Below, piece after piece: positions 1 to 11,221 of a stretch of DNA of 64,000 nt. The notes beneath the pieces are model-generated. The model was not told the origin of the DNA. It saw nothing but the letters and a program-made list of their open reading frames with translations, and did no database searches. Made by a program: the position numbers and the translations under genes. Origin of the DNA: Arthrinium phaeospermum (Eukaryota; Ascomycota; Sordariomycetes; Amphisphaeriales; Apiosporaceae); NCBI GenBank assembly GCA_006503535.1, contig QYRS01000007.1, positions 1,178,001 through 1,242,000 of the forward strand. The letters are read 5' to 3'. Positions within the stretch are counted from its first letter, which is position 1, and every line of letters starts with the position of its first letter.

Positions 1-574
1 TGGCGCTGGGGCCGTGGATGTTGAAGAAGTGTGACGTCCGGTTCGAGATCATCTCCTCGCCCGTGCCGAGGAGGTGGTACTTGGGCGAGTGCATGAAGTC
101 GCGTTCGATGGCCTGGCGGTAGTCGCTGACCCCAGCACCAATGTAGCAGGCCGTCTGGGTCCCGGAAACACTGGCAAGAGACATTCCGGCGTTTTCGAAC
201 GCTTCGTAGGCCACTTCCATGGTGATCCTCTGTTTGGGATCCAGTGCGACGGCTTCGGCAGCCGTGATGTTGAAGAAGGCCGCGTCAAACACATAGGGGT
301 CTTGCTGCAAAAAGTGGCCTCCCCTGGTGGGGATCGTGTTCAGACGGGAAGTCTGTGGATGATAGAAGCCGTCTGGGTTCCATCTCGTCGAGGTAGGGGA
401 ATAGGCATCTGAAGATCCTGTTAGTCAGTTCAAAACGTGCCTTCAAAGGGACTCACCTTTTCCGCTCTTCAGCAAGTCCCAAAACTTGGCCGCCGTGCTG
501 GCATCGCCTGGAAAGCGACAGGCCAGACCGACAACAGCGATAGGGACATCGTTGACCGGGGTTGATGAAGGCAT
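1..574 (-). CDS. Highly reducing polyketide synthase, N-terminal fragment
   Basis: Only the N-terminus (about 175 aa) is present; the gene runs off the left edge. Exons 574..457 and 408..1, with a 48-base phase-1 intron (GTGAGT...CAG). The protein starts [20 protein letters not shown], the usual beginning of a reducing PKS ketosynthase, followed by FPGDAST and [10 protein letters not shown]. Exon 2 has [17 protein letters not shown] and [13 protein letters not shown], classic KS blocks with the ALDPKQR stretch. The sequence ends just before the expected active-site cysteine, so KS activity and later domains (AT, DH, KR, ACP) cannot be judged. It is divergent from the non-reducing PKS across a 1.2 kb shared promoter. 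By analogy with such pairs it probably builds the reduced chain that is handed to the SAT domain of its neighbour. The family call is firm; full domain content and product are unknown. Confidence 0.9.
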
Positions 575-1180
575 GATGTGGCTGCGAGTAATGTATTAAG
601 AGTTATACAGAGGGAGTTGCAGTCTATTTTGCTAGCAGCCGGGCGATGCTGGGTCATATGGAAAACAGCAGCCTGGGTCTCTGGTACTCTTCTCAGTAAA
701 GTTCTTCCTCTCTTTCTATTATACATTTACCGCCTGGACAAGGTCCAATATAAATACAAAAATAATTGTCACCGCATTGATATAACACCCACTAGCCCCC
801 ATGTAAGGGAGTGCCATCTGCTGACCCGTCAAGCCTTCGCGTGTGTCACGCCATCCTCTAGACCCCTTTCGCCATTTTATTCTCCCATCCTACATCTCTA
901 TACACCGAGGAACGACAGTGTTACACAGGTAGAGTAACACAAGAAGACAATAACTCTCCTCCATACGAGGTCAGCGCTAGCGTACAATACAGATACAATA
1001 CTCGACCCTAACGAGGCTGCTGTAAGAAGCACACTCGGGTCCCAAACGACTAACATGGATCGGAGCAACCAACTTGGTCGTTGATTGAATCGGAACAACC
1101 CACGTGGACCGGGAATAACCGATGTCGTATCATGCCCCGGATTCCGATCCTTGTTCGGCGGAGTAAGCCGGCGGTGCAAG

Positions 1181-1223
1181 GCTTATAGGAATGCTTGGCC
1201 AAGACTTATAGGAACGCTTGGCC
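1181..1223. repeat. Tandem 20-bp direct repeat in PKS promoter
   Basis: Copies at 1181-1200 and 1204-1223 share CTTATAGGAAYGCTTGGCC and differ at two positions, with three bases between them. The function is unknown; it may be a paired regulator site or a fragment of an old insertion. Confidence 0.6.
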
Positions 1224-1271
1224 GGCCTTATCCAACCAATAAGCCTCCCACTCCATGCTCCGTCTTAGGAC

Positions 1272-1289
1272 TACGGACCGGCGTCCGTA
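1272..1289. promoter_or_regulatory. Perfect palindrome with CGG/CCG half-sites
   Basis: Arms TACGGAC and GTCCGTA flank CGGC. Paired CGG triplets in inverted order are the usual target shape of Zn2Cys6 regulators, and one such regulator is encoded at 8909-11221. Binding is inference. Confidence 0.4.
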
Positions 1290-1483
1290 TCGAAGGTGCG
1301 TGAGAGTCTGACCAGATAGCAAATATAAGCTGAAGATGGGCCGGGCTGGGGCCTCGAACACCCCTGGTCTTTGCGGCATCCTACAACTGAACAGTCAAGC
1401 TGAACATCCTAGATCTCGCACTTTTACCCAAGGTTGTCAATAAACCAACCAAAGGGATGATTTTTGTTAGTCAACTGTCGATA

Positions 1484-1547
1484 CGTTGGTTAGTTGGTGG
1501 GTGGCTAATACCCTCGCCAAGGACGCCAATCAACCAACTAACCAAGC
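1484..1547. repeat. Long inverted repeat of TTGGTTAGTTGG type
   Basis: The left arm (1484-1505, with GTTGGTTAGTTGG) and right arm (1525-1547, with CCAACTAACCAA) are near-perfect reverse complements around a 19-base loop. Further TTGGTTGG-like words occur nearby in both orientations (about 1444, 1560 and 1667). It could be a cluster of regulator sites, a hairpin, or the relic of a small inverted-repeat transposon. Confidence 0.7.
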
Positions 1548-1702
1548 ATCCCTACGGCGGTTGGTTGACACCCTTGCTGATACCAACGCCATGTGGTACG
1601 ATCTCCTTCTTATCACGCCAACCTCGGACACATCATGATACGGCGTTGTCAGCTCGACATCGTCTTGGTTGGCTAATCAGAGACGTCAAAAGTAGGCGCG
1701 GC

Positions 1703-1708
1703 TATAAA
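1703..1708 (+). promoter_or_regulatory. TATA box of the non-reducing PKS
   Basis: TATAAA in the context GGCTATAAAGTCAGG lies 59 bases before the first ATG of the non-reducing PKS, a usual distance for a fungal TATA promoter. Confidence 0.6.
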
Positions 1709-1766
1709 GTCAGGTCGGGACACTGACCATAAGTGATGCTGGTCCCTTTGCAATCCATTTAGCATT

Positions 1767-4700
1767 ATGCTTCACCCAACTGCGACAATGAACTCGCTTC
1801 ATAGAAACGTTTTGCTCTTTGGGGATGTCACAGACCCGTGGGTCGACGGCATAGACTACGTCTTCCGTCAGGCCGCGGCGATGCCATGGCTCCGATCCTT
1901 CCTGGGCCATCTGTTCTCTGCTTTCAGGGCCGAGACGAAGCATATGGATCGCACCATGCAGGACAGCCTGGGGACGTGCTCCGATTTCCAAGAGATGGCT
2001 CAGAGATACCGGGACACGGCCGATGACTTCGGCATGGGAAATGCCATGCTACTCTTCGCCCTAAGAGCCGCTATCTTGTTGGAGTGTGTCATCCCATTCC
2101 CCCCTACCATGAGCCTCGTGGCTATACTGCATGCATACTAATCATCGCCTCGAAGGACTGCCCTCAAGGAGCCATCCATACTTAATCCCGCTAGCACCAA
2201 ATCCGAGGTGAGCCTGGTCGGGATTTCGGGCGGTCTCTTCAGCGCCGCGGCGGTTCCAGTCGCCACCAACTTCGAGACCCTCCAACAGGCCTGTCTGGAG
2301 GCGGCTAAGGTCTTCTGCAGAGTCTGCAACCTCAGCTTGGAACAGTCTCGAGCCATGGAAGATCAATCCGGAGCGTGGGGCTGGGCTGTCCTCGGCCTCT
2401 CCCCCGAGGAGCTCGCAAAGGCGTTGGAGAAATTCCAAGACTCCATTGTACGTCCCCCTGACTTGAGTCGAATTGGAGAACGTTTACTAACTTCAGCCGA
2501 TGACAGGGCGTGCCCACCGCCAAGAGAGCCCGAATAGGCATCATAGGGGACAGGTGGAGCACCGTGATAGGACCCCCGTCGATCCTGACGCTGATCATGA
2601 GCCGCTGTGCTGCCCTGAAAGACTGTCCCAAGAATCAACTCGACATCCGCGCCATGCAGCATACTCTGAGTATCACCGATGCTGATGTTGCATACGTTGT
2701 TGGGACCTCTCCTTTCCTCGACACCCCTTTGCGCTCTGGCTATAAAATCTGGGGTTTCGATGATCCCAACGCCACCTATTCTACCTGGGGAGACTTGCTG
2801 AGGGCGGCGGTTCCGCAGGTCTTGTCTCGCCCTTTGGACATTCGGCAGGTTCTGGGGGATGTGAGGAGTTATCTGGGGGATTCGCCTCAGGTCGACGTCA
2901 AGATGATGGGTCCTAGCGGCCACACCACCTATCTCGTCAAAACCCTGCAAATTCCCGGACGAGATATCTCGATTTCGAATTATCTAGAAGACCAAGAAGC
3001 GATAGAAGACACGGGCACGGCAGGCAAAATTGCCATTGTGGGAATGGGAGCCAAGGGGCCGGGGAGCGAGGACCTGGAAGAATTCTGGAATGTCCTCCTG
3101 GCCGGGCAGGACCTGCATGAGGAAATCCCCCCTGATCGCTTTGACCTGGACGAGTACTACTGTCCCAAGCATGGCGGCACAGCAGGGCCGGGTAAATGCA
3201 CCATGAGCTGCAGGCACGGATGCTTCATCAAAAAGCCGGGCAGCTTCGATTCCAAGTTCTTCCACATCTCGCCCCGCGAAGCCATGCTGATGGACCCGGC
3301 CCATCGTCTGTTCCTCATGAACGCCTACGAGGCCCTGGAGATGGCCGGCTACTCCCGCGGCCTAACCAAGACGACGGATCCCAACAAGATCGCCGTCTTC
3401 TTCGGCCAGTGCACCGACGACTGGCACACGGTCGGCCACCAGAAGCTGGGCTGCGACGCCTACACGCTGCAGTCGGTCCAGCGCGCCTTCGGCCCCGGCC
3501 GGCTCGCCTTCCAGATGCAGTGGGAGGGCCCGACGTACGCGCTGGACTCGGCCTGCGCCTCGGCCACGTCGTGCATCCACCTCGCCTGCCTGGGCCTGCT
3601 TATGGGGGACATCGACATGGCCGTGGCGGGCGCGGCCAACGCGCTGTCGGACCCGCACGCGTTCGCCAGCCTGAGCCGGTCGGGCGTCCTGTCCGACTCG
3701 GGCAACTGCAAGACGTACCGCGACGACGCCGACGGCTACTGCCGCGCCGACTTCAGCGGCGCCGTCGTGCTGAAGCGGCTCGAGGACGCCGTGGCGCACC
3801 GCGACAACATCCTCGCCGTCGTCGCCGCGTCGGCCCGCAACCACTCGGGCAACTCGCCGTCCATCACCACGTCCGACGCCGCGGCCCAGGAGCGCCTGTT
3901 TCGCAAGGTCCTGCGGAATGCCCGGGTGACGCCCCGGGGCATCGACTACATCGAGATGCACGGGACGGGCACCCAGGTCGGCGACAAGGCCGAGATGGGC
4001 GCGGTCTCCAACGTGTTCTCCCAGAGCCGTCGCAAGGGGGAGCCCCTGCCAGTGGGCGCCATCAAGGCCAATATGGGCCACAGCGAAGCGGTAAGTGAGA
4101 TCAGTAATGGATGCTTTCCTTGGCGTCTTTGGTACTGATATCATGTGATCACAAATAGGCGGCCGGCATGTCTTCACTGCTCAAGAGCATCCTCATGTTT
4201 CAAAGAGACACCATCCCGCCGCAGGCCGGCATGCCTCACAGCCTCAATCCTAATCTTCCTCGATTGGAAGAAATCGGCGTGACGATCCCGTCCAAGCCTA
4301 TGAAGTTTACAAGCAGTACACCAGGCAAGCCAAGACGCATTCTTCTGAACAACTTTGACGCATCCGTAAGTCCTGACTCGAGCCTTTGGCCATCGCTGCT
4401 TTAAAGTGCCCAAAAACTGACGAAAGAATTCAAATCATAATCAGGGGGGCAATGCGTGCATGGTCTTGGAAGAATATCCGCAGGCGAGCAAGAAATCCGA
4501 AACCGACCCTCGGTCAGCACACACGATCGTGACCTCGGCGAGGACACAAACATCGCATCTGAACAACAAGCGTCGACTTCTCGAGTGGCTGAGAGCGACT
4601 CCCAACGTAAGGATCGAAGACTTGGCATACACGACGACCGCCAGGAAAATGCACCACCCCATCCGGTCTGCACTGGTGGCCACGACCACGCAGGAAATCA

Positions 4701-7700
4701 TGGCCAAATTAGAAGCCGACATCGAGAACGGGCCCTCGGAGGCCTCAAACTCCCGCAACGGGCCCGCCGGCGTGGTTTTTGTCTTTGCCGGCCAGGGGTC
4801 CCAGTACGCGGGCATGGGAGCCGAGCTCTACCGCACCAGCCCCGTCTTTCGCGAAAAGGTCGATCTCTGCGTGGCCATTTCGAACCGCCACGGCTTCCCC
4901 CCGTTCCTCGACATCATTGCCGACGGCCGGACCGACCTGTCGACGAAGGACGCGGCGCAGGTGCAGCTCGCCACGTTGACGCTGGAAATCGGGTTGAGCG
5001 CCGTCTGGCACGCCGCCGGAGTCCAACCGGCGGCGGTGATTGGCCACAGCCTGGGCGAGTACGCCGCCCTCCACGTCGCCGGGGTCCTGTCGCTGGCCGA
5101 CACGCTGTACCTCGTCGGCCGGCGCGCCGGTCTGCTGCTGGAGCGGTGCGAGGCCGACTCGTGCTCCATGCTATCCCTGTCGGCCCCGGCGTCGGCCGTG
5201 CGCCAACAACTGGACCGGCAGCGGGCCCCCTCGTGCGACATCGCGTGCATTAACGGCCCAAGCGCCACCGTCGTCAGCGGCACGGCCGAAGACCTGCGCG
5301 TGCTGCAGGAGGACATGACGGCCGCCCAGGAGAAGCAGGAGGGCGGCAAGAAACTGCGCGCGACCCAGCTGCCGGTCCCGTTCGCCTTTCATTCCTTCCA
5401 GATGGACCCGATCCTGGCCGACTACAGGGCCCTCGCGTCGGGCGTCACGTACTGGCCGCCCCGCGTGCCCGTCGCCTCTTGCCTGCTCGGCTCCCTCGTC
5501 GACGGCCCGGACGTCTTCGACCAGGACTACCTGGCCCAACAAACGCGGCAGAAGGTGGATTTCGTCGGGGCCCTGCGCGCCGTGCAGTCCAAGCTACACG
5601 ACCCGGTCTGGCTGGAGATCGGGCCGTCGGCGGTGTGCACCTCGTTTGTCCGGGCCACTCTCTCGCCGGATCCCGCCAAGGTCATGCACTCCATCGATGC
5701 GAACACGACCAACTGGACGTCCGTCTCCAGGTGCCTGGCGAGTGCGTACCTCCACGGTGTCGACATCGACTGGCTGGGACTCCACAGCCCGTACGAGAGC
5801 CGTCTGCAGCTTTTGTCGCTTCCGACCTACGCCTGGGACGTCAAGGACTTCTGGATCACCCACACCGACAGGGAAAACACCACCTCCACGTCCGGACAGC
5901 TTCCGCAGGCTCCCGCACCCAAGCCTTTCATGGGCACATGTGCGCAGTATGTCGTCTCGGAAGAGACGTCCACCTCCACTGGGAGGATCTCGGTCACCTT
6001 CCGAGCCTCGATTTCCGACCCGGGCTTCCTGGGACTGATCGAGGGTCACAAGATGCAGCAGATCGGCCTCGCGTCCGGCAGCGTTTTCTGCGATGCGGCC
6101 GCGGCCGCGGCCAAGTATGCCCTCGAGTACGGCGGTCGGAAGGACGTGTCGGCGCAGAGCTTGACGCTGCACGACCCGGAGCTGCTCGCCCCCCTCACCA
6201 CGAGCCTCGTCGGCGCGGACGGCGAGCTGCTGACCACGGCTTCGCTGGAGAGCACGTCTGCAGACACGGTCACGGTGTCATTCAAGGCCGTCTCGGTCCA
6301 CGCGTCCCACGATCTCGGCACCATCCGGGTCGAGGTGCGGGACCCGGCCACAACGCAGGCGGAGTGGGACCGTCTGTCCTTTTTCATCAAGGCCAAGATG
6401 GACGAGCGCATCGCCCGGTCCAAGGAGGGCTCGGGCCACCGAATGCACCCCGACGTCGTCTACGCCCTCTTCGCCAACGCCGTCGAGTTCAGCGCCCCCT
6501 TCCGGGGGATCCAGGAGGCCTACGTCGCCGGCGACTTCCAAGAGGCCGCAGCACTAGTACAACTCCCGGACGACCCGCCGGGGACCCGGTTCACCCTCTC
6601 GCCGTACTGGGGGGAGGCGCTCCTGCACCTGGCCGGCTTCCTCGTCAACGGCAACCCCGGCAAGTCGCCCCAGACCACCTTCATTGTCATGGGCTTCGGG
6701 TCGACCCAGTCGACCGCGGCCCTGCGGCCGGGGAGGCACTACTGGACGTACGTCCGCGTCGCGCGCTGGGACGGGGACACGGCGTACTGCGACGCTTTCG
6801 TCTTCGATGCCGAGACGGCGCGGCTGGTCATGCAGTGTCGCGACCTGCGGTACCAGGAGCTCCCGCGGGCCACCTGGCGGCATGTCCTCGAGGGCCCGCA
6901 TGCGAAAGCGCATCCGAAGAAGGTCGCCTCGCCTCAGCGTGTGCAAGCACCGGTATCAGTCAAGGAAGCAAACAAAAGCCGGGCCACCGTGGACAAAACA
7001 CCGCCATTGGTACCACCAGAGAGTGCAAAGGAAGAAGGGCCCGCCACTTCCGGTCTGTTGGATGCCATCCTCAACAGCATTTCCGCGGCGACAGGAAGCG
7101 ATCCCTCGGAGTTTACCGACGACGCCATGCTGGCCAATCTAGGCGTCGATTCGATCATGGCCATCGAAATCATCTCGGCCGTCAAGGCGGAATCCGGCCT
7201 GGACTTGCCCGCCGCATTCGTCTTCGAGTACCCCACCATCGGCGACCTGCGCCGCGAGTTTGGCCAACAGCCAGGGGCTGAAGAGACTCGGGGAGCAGCC
7301 CCAATAGACCTTTCCAAAGCCGGCGACTCCACACCCCCCGTCGTGGTCTCGGCGCCGGAATCGACCCCTTCCTCTTCCTCATCCTCTGTTGAAATCATCG
7401 ACACCCCGAGCCTAACGGGACAGGAGGGAGAAGAAGAGGCCCCAAAACCGACAGAATCCTCCTCGCCGGCGCCCACCGTCAAGATCACCCTGCTCCAGGG
7501 CCGCCCCGGCCCCGGCCGAACGCCCCTCTACATGATGGCCGACGGCACGGGCACCGTCGCGACCTACATCCACCTGCCCTCCTTCCGGTCGCGCGTGCCG
7601 GTCTACGGCATCGACTCGCCCTTCCTGCACTGCCCGGACCGGATGACCGACGGGCGGGTGGGCCTGGAGGGCGTGGCCGGGCTCATCGTCGACGCGCTGT

Positions 7701-8383
7701 CCAAGGCCCAGCCGGCGGGGCCCATGTGGATCGGCGGCTTCTCGGCCGGGTCTCTGGTCGCATACGAGGTGGCCCGCCAGCTGGCCGCGGCAGGGCGCCG
7801 CGTCCAAGGCCTGCTGCTCATCGACATGTGTAGCCCGCGAGCACCGCAGGAACAAGGACAGGCCGGCGGCAATGGCAACGGCAACTTGAGCGCCGACGGC
7901 GACTTCAGCTTCGGCGTCTTCGAGGCCGCCATCGCGCGTGACGGCCACTGGGGCACCACAGCCACAACGCGGCAGCACTTCCGCGCCTACCACGTCGCCA
8001 TGCACCAGTACCACCCTCCAGCACCGCCACCCGCAACAGAGAGCTGGCCCGCGCACAAAACGGCCATCATCTGGGCCGAGAAGGGCCTGGTGCACCGCGT
8101 AGCCGACGACGCGAAAGTGATGCAGATGCTGCGGGACCAGGGCATCGCCACGACGGCCTACCCGGGCTACATGCAGGACCCGGCGCTGGGCACGTTCGCC
8201 ACGCTCGTCCCGGACAAGACGGCGGCGGACCTCGGGCCCAACGGCTGGGACCGGTACGTCGGGCCCGCGCCGCTGGTGCTGTCGGTGCCGGGGGACCACT
8301 TGGACCTGCCTATGCCGGGGCATGTGCACCTGCTGCAGCGGGAGATGGAGAAGGCGCTTGCGTATTTTGGGTCGGAGGGTTAG
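1767..8383 (+). CDS. Non-reducing PKS (SAT-KS-AT-PT-ACP-TE), benzenediol-lactone type
   Basis: Exons 1767..2083, 2156..2447, 2507..4090, 4159..4365 and 4445..8383 give 2112 aa; the ATG at 1788 is an alternative start. Domains: SAT about 10-340 (LLFGDVTDPW start; GISGG where the family has GxCxG, so Ser130 replaces the usual Cys); KS 376-800 (C553 in DSACASA, H688 in EMHGTGT, H728 in NMGHSEA); AT 908-1215 (S1002 in GHSLGEYAA); PT 1294-1608 (H1335 in IEGHKMQQ; the usual Asp of PYWxD reads Glu1524); one ACP (S1703 in LGVDSIMA); TE 1812-2111 (S1900 in GGFSAGS, H2085 in PGDHLDL). There is no methyltransferase or reductase domain. The length and order match resorcylic/dihydroxyphenylacetic acid lactone synthases. 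It is expected to take a chain from the divergent reducing PKS, extend it with malonyl units, cyclise it and release it by the TE. The exact product cannot be read. Confidence 0.93.
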
Positions 8384-8908
8384 TTGAGTAGTCTTTTGGC
8401 GGGTTGGAAGATGGAGATAGTCGTCTCTTAGAGTATTATACATGTATGAGAGCACCTTTGGTTTGGTTTGTCCCTAAAGATATAACCTCTCAAATACCAT
8501 TTGAGGCTCCTTTTTCTTCGCCCACACCAACGCGAGTGATAGTATCTAGAGACTATTAGCAGCTGGACATGGACATTTACTCTTTGTTTGACTTTCTAAT
8601 TTTCTTTTGGCTTGAATATAACCTTTTGGTACTCACGGTGGCTTTGATTTCGAGCCATTTCTTCAATGACTTGGAGCCTCGCATCAAACCCTTGTAATGC
8701 CCACTCTCCCCAGGAGTGTATTAACTTCGAAAATACACACACCACATGTGAGGCAAGCCGACTATATATCTCCAAGTGCTTAACAGAGTACGCACATCCA
8801 TTTGCATCGAAGTTTACTTCTTTGGAATAAATGCATGTTTGGGGCTTTTATAGACTTTGGCCACATTGTCCCCGAAGTTCTCTTGGAAACCAGCGGTCGT
8901 TTCTCCCG
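8384..8908. other. Gene-free 3' region between convergent genes
   Basis: This holds the 3' ends of the non-reducing PKS and the Zn2Cys6 regulator, which converge here. It is AT-richer than the flanking genes. No further gene, repeat or RNA was seen. Confidence 0.6.
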
Positions 8909-11221
8909 TCAACTAAGATCGCCGGCGCCATTACTGCCCGCTACAAGACTCTCGAAAAACGCGAACGGGACACCCTGGGCCGTCCAGTCATTGTCCAGCC
9001 CGGCCAGCCCGGCCATATCTACTTGCTGCTGCCACGGCTGCGAGACGACAGGCGGCCCGAGCCCGTAGCCCGCGTCGAGTGTCGAGCCCTCCTCGGGACT
9101 AGAGGAATGTATCTCCCCCTGTGGCGCCGGGTACGCGCCGCCGAAATACCGCTGCATCGTCTCCGCTAACGCCGCCTGGTGCGGCGGCGGTCCGGCCTTA
9201 TCCCGGCCTACTACAGGACGACGGGCGATGATGCGGATGAGGCCGAAGTACGGGACGCGCATGCTCGCTATAGGGGGATGATCTTCTCCAGGTTCTGGGG
9301 CCGGTGGCGCCGTCATCTCCTCCGCGCCAGTGGTGGTCACCTGGACGCTGACCCTCTCAGTACCCCCCACGGCCTCCTCATCCTCCTCCTGCACGTCGAT
9401 GGCCAGCAGCTGGCGCAGCAATTGGGCACTCTGAGCGCCCAGGGTGTCGGAGCTGAGGCGATTGGCGTCACACATGTTCTCATGGACACGTTCTATCATG
9501 GCGCGGTCGCTGGCGTACTGGTGGGCCAGGAAGCCAGACCCCGACCCCGGCCCTGTTCCAGCGATAGTCGTCGTGGCCGTGGCCATGGCCGTGTCCACCC
9601 CCGTCGTCGGCGTAATAAGGCGGCCCGCCTCGTCGAGGTGGGCCAGAAGCAGGGTTATGGCCGCCATGAGGGCGAGGAAGTCGACGGTCCGGCAGCAGTA
9701 GGCCGTCTCCTTGAGGCTGCGCAGGGCGGTGAAGCGCATCAGCACCTCCCGCGACGCGTTGACGCACGTGCTGCGCGAGTGCTCGTACTGTTGTTGCTCG
9801 TGGTGGCGGCGGAGCATGTACGGCAGGTGTAGCTGGTTCAGGAGGTTGTAGTGGAACACCTGCGCCATCATCTGGCGCGTCTCCCAAAAGAGCCGTTGGG
9901 AGTTGGCCGAGGTGGTATCCAGCCGCGGGGCCAGCCACCAGCTGCTGGGGAGGCTCCGGGCCACCTTCTGGAGTTCTGAATCGATGGTTTGGGTAGTTAG
10001 GGCGAGCTCGGACGGAGACCGGTGGCCCGTCTCGTTGCGCTCCAGGATCCGACAGGCGACGACGCAATGGATCCGGTCGAGGCGTCCCATCGGCGTGTCG
10101 CTGGCGAGAATCGTCTCCGACGCCATACTGCAGTCGGCGGAGCCCTGCGAGACGCCCAACATGAGGCTGAGGTAGCGGTCGAGAAAGACGATGCGGTACC
10201 ACATCAGCTCCGGGTAGTACTGTGTTCCCGGCTGGAGGACCTTGTACTGCGACCAGGGGTTCGACCGGTTGAGGCCCATCAACTGCGCCACGCTCATTGC
10301 GCGCCGGCAGGCGATCCAGCTCCGGCTCAGGTTCCCCAGGTTGGCCTGGTACACGCTCTCGGTCATGACGCACTCTAGCCCCTCGACGCTAGCGAGGAAC
10401 TCGTCGTTGGTCGTTATCAATCGGACAACGAGGTTGAACAGGCGTTCTCGGACCACTCGTAGCGGTTCCGACAGGCAGCGGATCCCGTCCTGCGAGTCCG
10501 GGTGCAGTTGCAGGATGAAGAAGGCGAGCTGGAGCATGTACCTCGCGATGAGCACAGGATGTGCATCGGGCCCGGGGGTTCTCAATAGGCTATTGTGGGA
10601 CTTGAGGCCATTCTGTTCCAGAATACCGTATGGCGTCGTCATGATCCCGTCCGTCAGGACAGACAAGCGCCGACTGGCATCGCAAATCCTCCTCGTGTCT
10701 TCCTGTGAGGGCAGCGATTGATACAGGAGTTGGGACAGCCTCCCATATTTGTCGTGGGGCTTGGAGGATGGTTCCAAGAGGAATTGGGCATGTGAAGAGT
10801 CCGGCGACAAAATGGATCCGAGGGGGGTAATAATGGCGTCGGTATCCCTTCGACAGCGATCTTCATCGCTGGACGCCCCGGGTGTCATCCATCCGATGTC
10901 GCTGGCCTCGGGAGATGGCGCATGGCGTATGAGAGATGTCGGATGCGCGCTGGCGATTCTTGCTGGATTACCGTCAGCTGGCGCTGGTGCTGCTGTAGGC
11001 GCTCTGTCGGCCGTCGGTGTGAACTCCTCGGGAAACTCCTGGCCAATGCAGGGGGAGCCACGTCGCTCGCAGCCTCTGCAGGCGGTCGCACAGGTGGCCG
11101 GGTCGAAGATGCATCGCATCTTCCGCCGTTTGCACTCCCAGCAGCTGTGCGTGCCCTTCCGGAGCCGGCGCCGCTTGGCGTCCTCGCGCGGATCCCGTGG
11201 GAAAGCCATGGTTCGAAGCAA
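8909..11221 (-). CDS. Zn2Cys6 transcription factor of the PKS cluster
   Basis: An intronless 770-aa protein. Residues 27-58 carry a binuclear zinc cluster: C27, C30, C37, C48, C51 and C58 (CX2CX6CX10CX2CX6C), preceded by a basic stretch (KRRRLRKG). An extra Cys (C44) sits inside the long loop. The middle (about 210-500) fits the fungal-specific regulator domain, with QLAFFILQLHPD, WIACRRAMSVAQLMGLNR and FLDRYLSLMLGVSQG. The C-terminal third is rich in Thr, Pro, Gly and Glu and may be the activation region. It converges with the non-reducing PKS and is divergent from the MFS exporter, the usual place of a pathway-specific activator. It most likely controls the PKS pair and exporter; this is inferred from position. 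Confidence 0.9.
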   Translation of the reverse strand: MLRTMAFPRDPREDAKRRRLRKGTHSCWECKRRKMRCIFDPATCATACRGCERRGSPCIGQEFPEEFTPTADRAPTAAPAPADGNPARIASAHPTSLIRHAPSPEASDIGWMTPGASSDEDRCRRDTDAIITPLGSILSPDSSHAQFLLEPSSKPHDKYGRLSQLLYQSLPSQEDTRRICDASRRLSVLTDGIMTTPYGILEQNGLKSHNSLLRTPGPDAHPVLIARYMLQLAFFILQLHPDSQDGIRCLSEPLRVVRERLFNLVVRLITTNDEFLASVEGLECVMTESVYQANLGNLSRSWIACRRAMSVAQLMGLNRSNPWSQYKVLQPGTQYYPELMWYRIVFLDRYLSLMLGVSQGSADCSMASETILASDTPMGRLDRIHCVVACRILERNETGHRSPSELALTTQTIDSELQKVARSLPSSWWLAPRLDTTSANSQRLFWETRQMMAQVFHYNLLNQLHLPYMLRRHHEQQQYEHSRSTCVNASREVLMRFTALRSLKETAYCCRTVDFLALMAAITLLLAHLDEAGRLITPTTGVDTAMATATTTIAGTGPGSGSGFLAHQYASDRAMIERVHENMCDANRLSSDTLGAQSAQLLRQLLAIDVQEEDEEAVGGTERVSVQVTTTGAEEMTAPPAPEPGEDHPPIASMRVPYFGLIRIIARRPVVGRDKAGPPPHQAALAETMQRYFGGAYPAPQGEIHSSSPEEGSTLDAGYGLGPPVVSQPWQQQVDMAGLAGLDNDWTAQGVPFAFFESLVAGSNGAGDLS

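Larger units (their letters stand above)
575..1766. promoter_or_regulatory. Shared divergent promoter of the two PKS genes
   Basis: This 1.2 kb has no credible gene. It separates the start codons of the reducing PKS (minus) and non-reducing PKS (plus), so it must carry both promoters. Visible elements are a TATA box at 1703-1708 for the plus gene, a CGG-type palindrome at 1272-1289, a 20-bp direct repeat at 1181-1200 and 1204-1223, and a long inverted repeat at 1484-1547. A TATTTATA on the minus strand at 756-749 could serve the reducing PKS but lies about 175 bases from its ATG. Confidence 0.7.

Noticed and set aside
3196..4177. Long plus and minus ORFs over the KS domain
   Set aside because: Shadows of the KS exon caused by high GC; no motifs.
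5479..7281. 600-aa ORF on the plus strand inside the non-reducing PKS
   Set aside because: It is a shadow of the PKS in another frame: Arg/Pro/Gly-rich, without domains, fully overlapping a frame with clear KS-AT-PT-ACP-TE motifs.
7412..8455. 347-aa minus-strand ORF over the TE domain
   Set aside because: A GC-driven shadow opposite the TE; His/Arg/Val-rich with no recognisable domain.
9179..9832. 217-aa plus-strand ORF inside the Zn2Cys6 gene
   Set aside because: Antisense shadow of the regulator, rich in Arg/Gly/Val and without domains.
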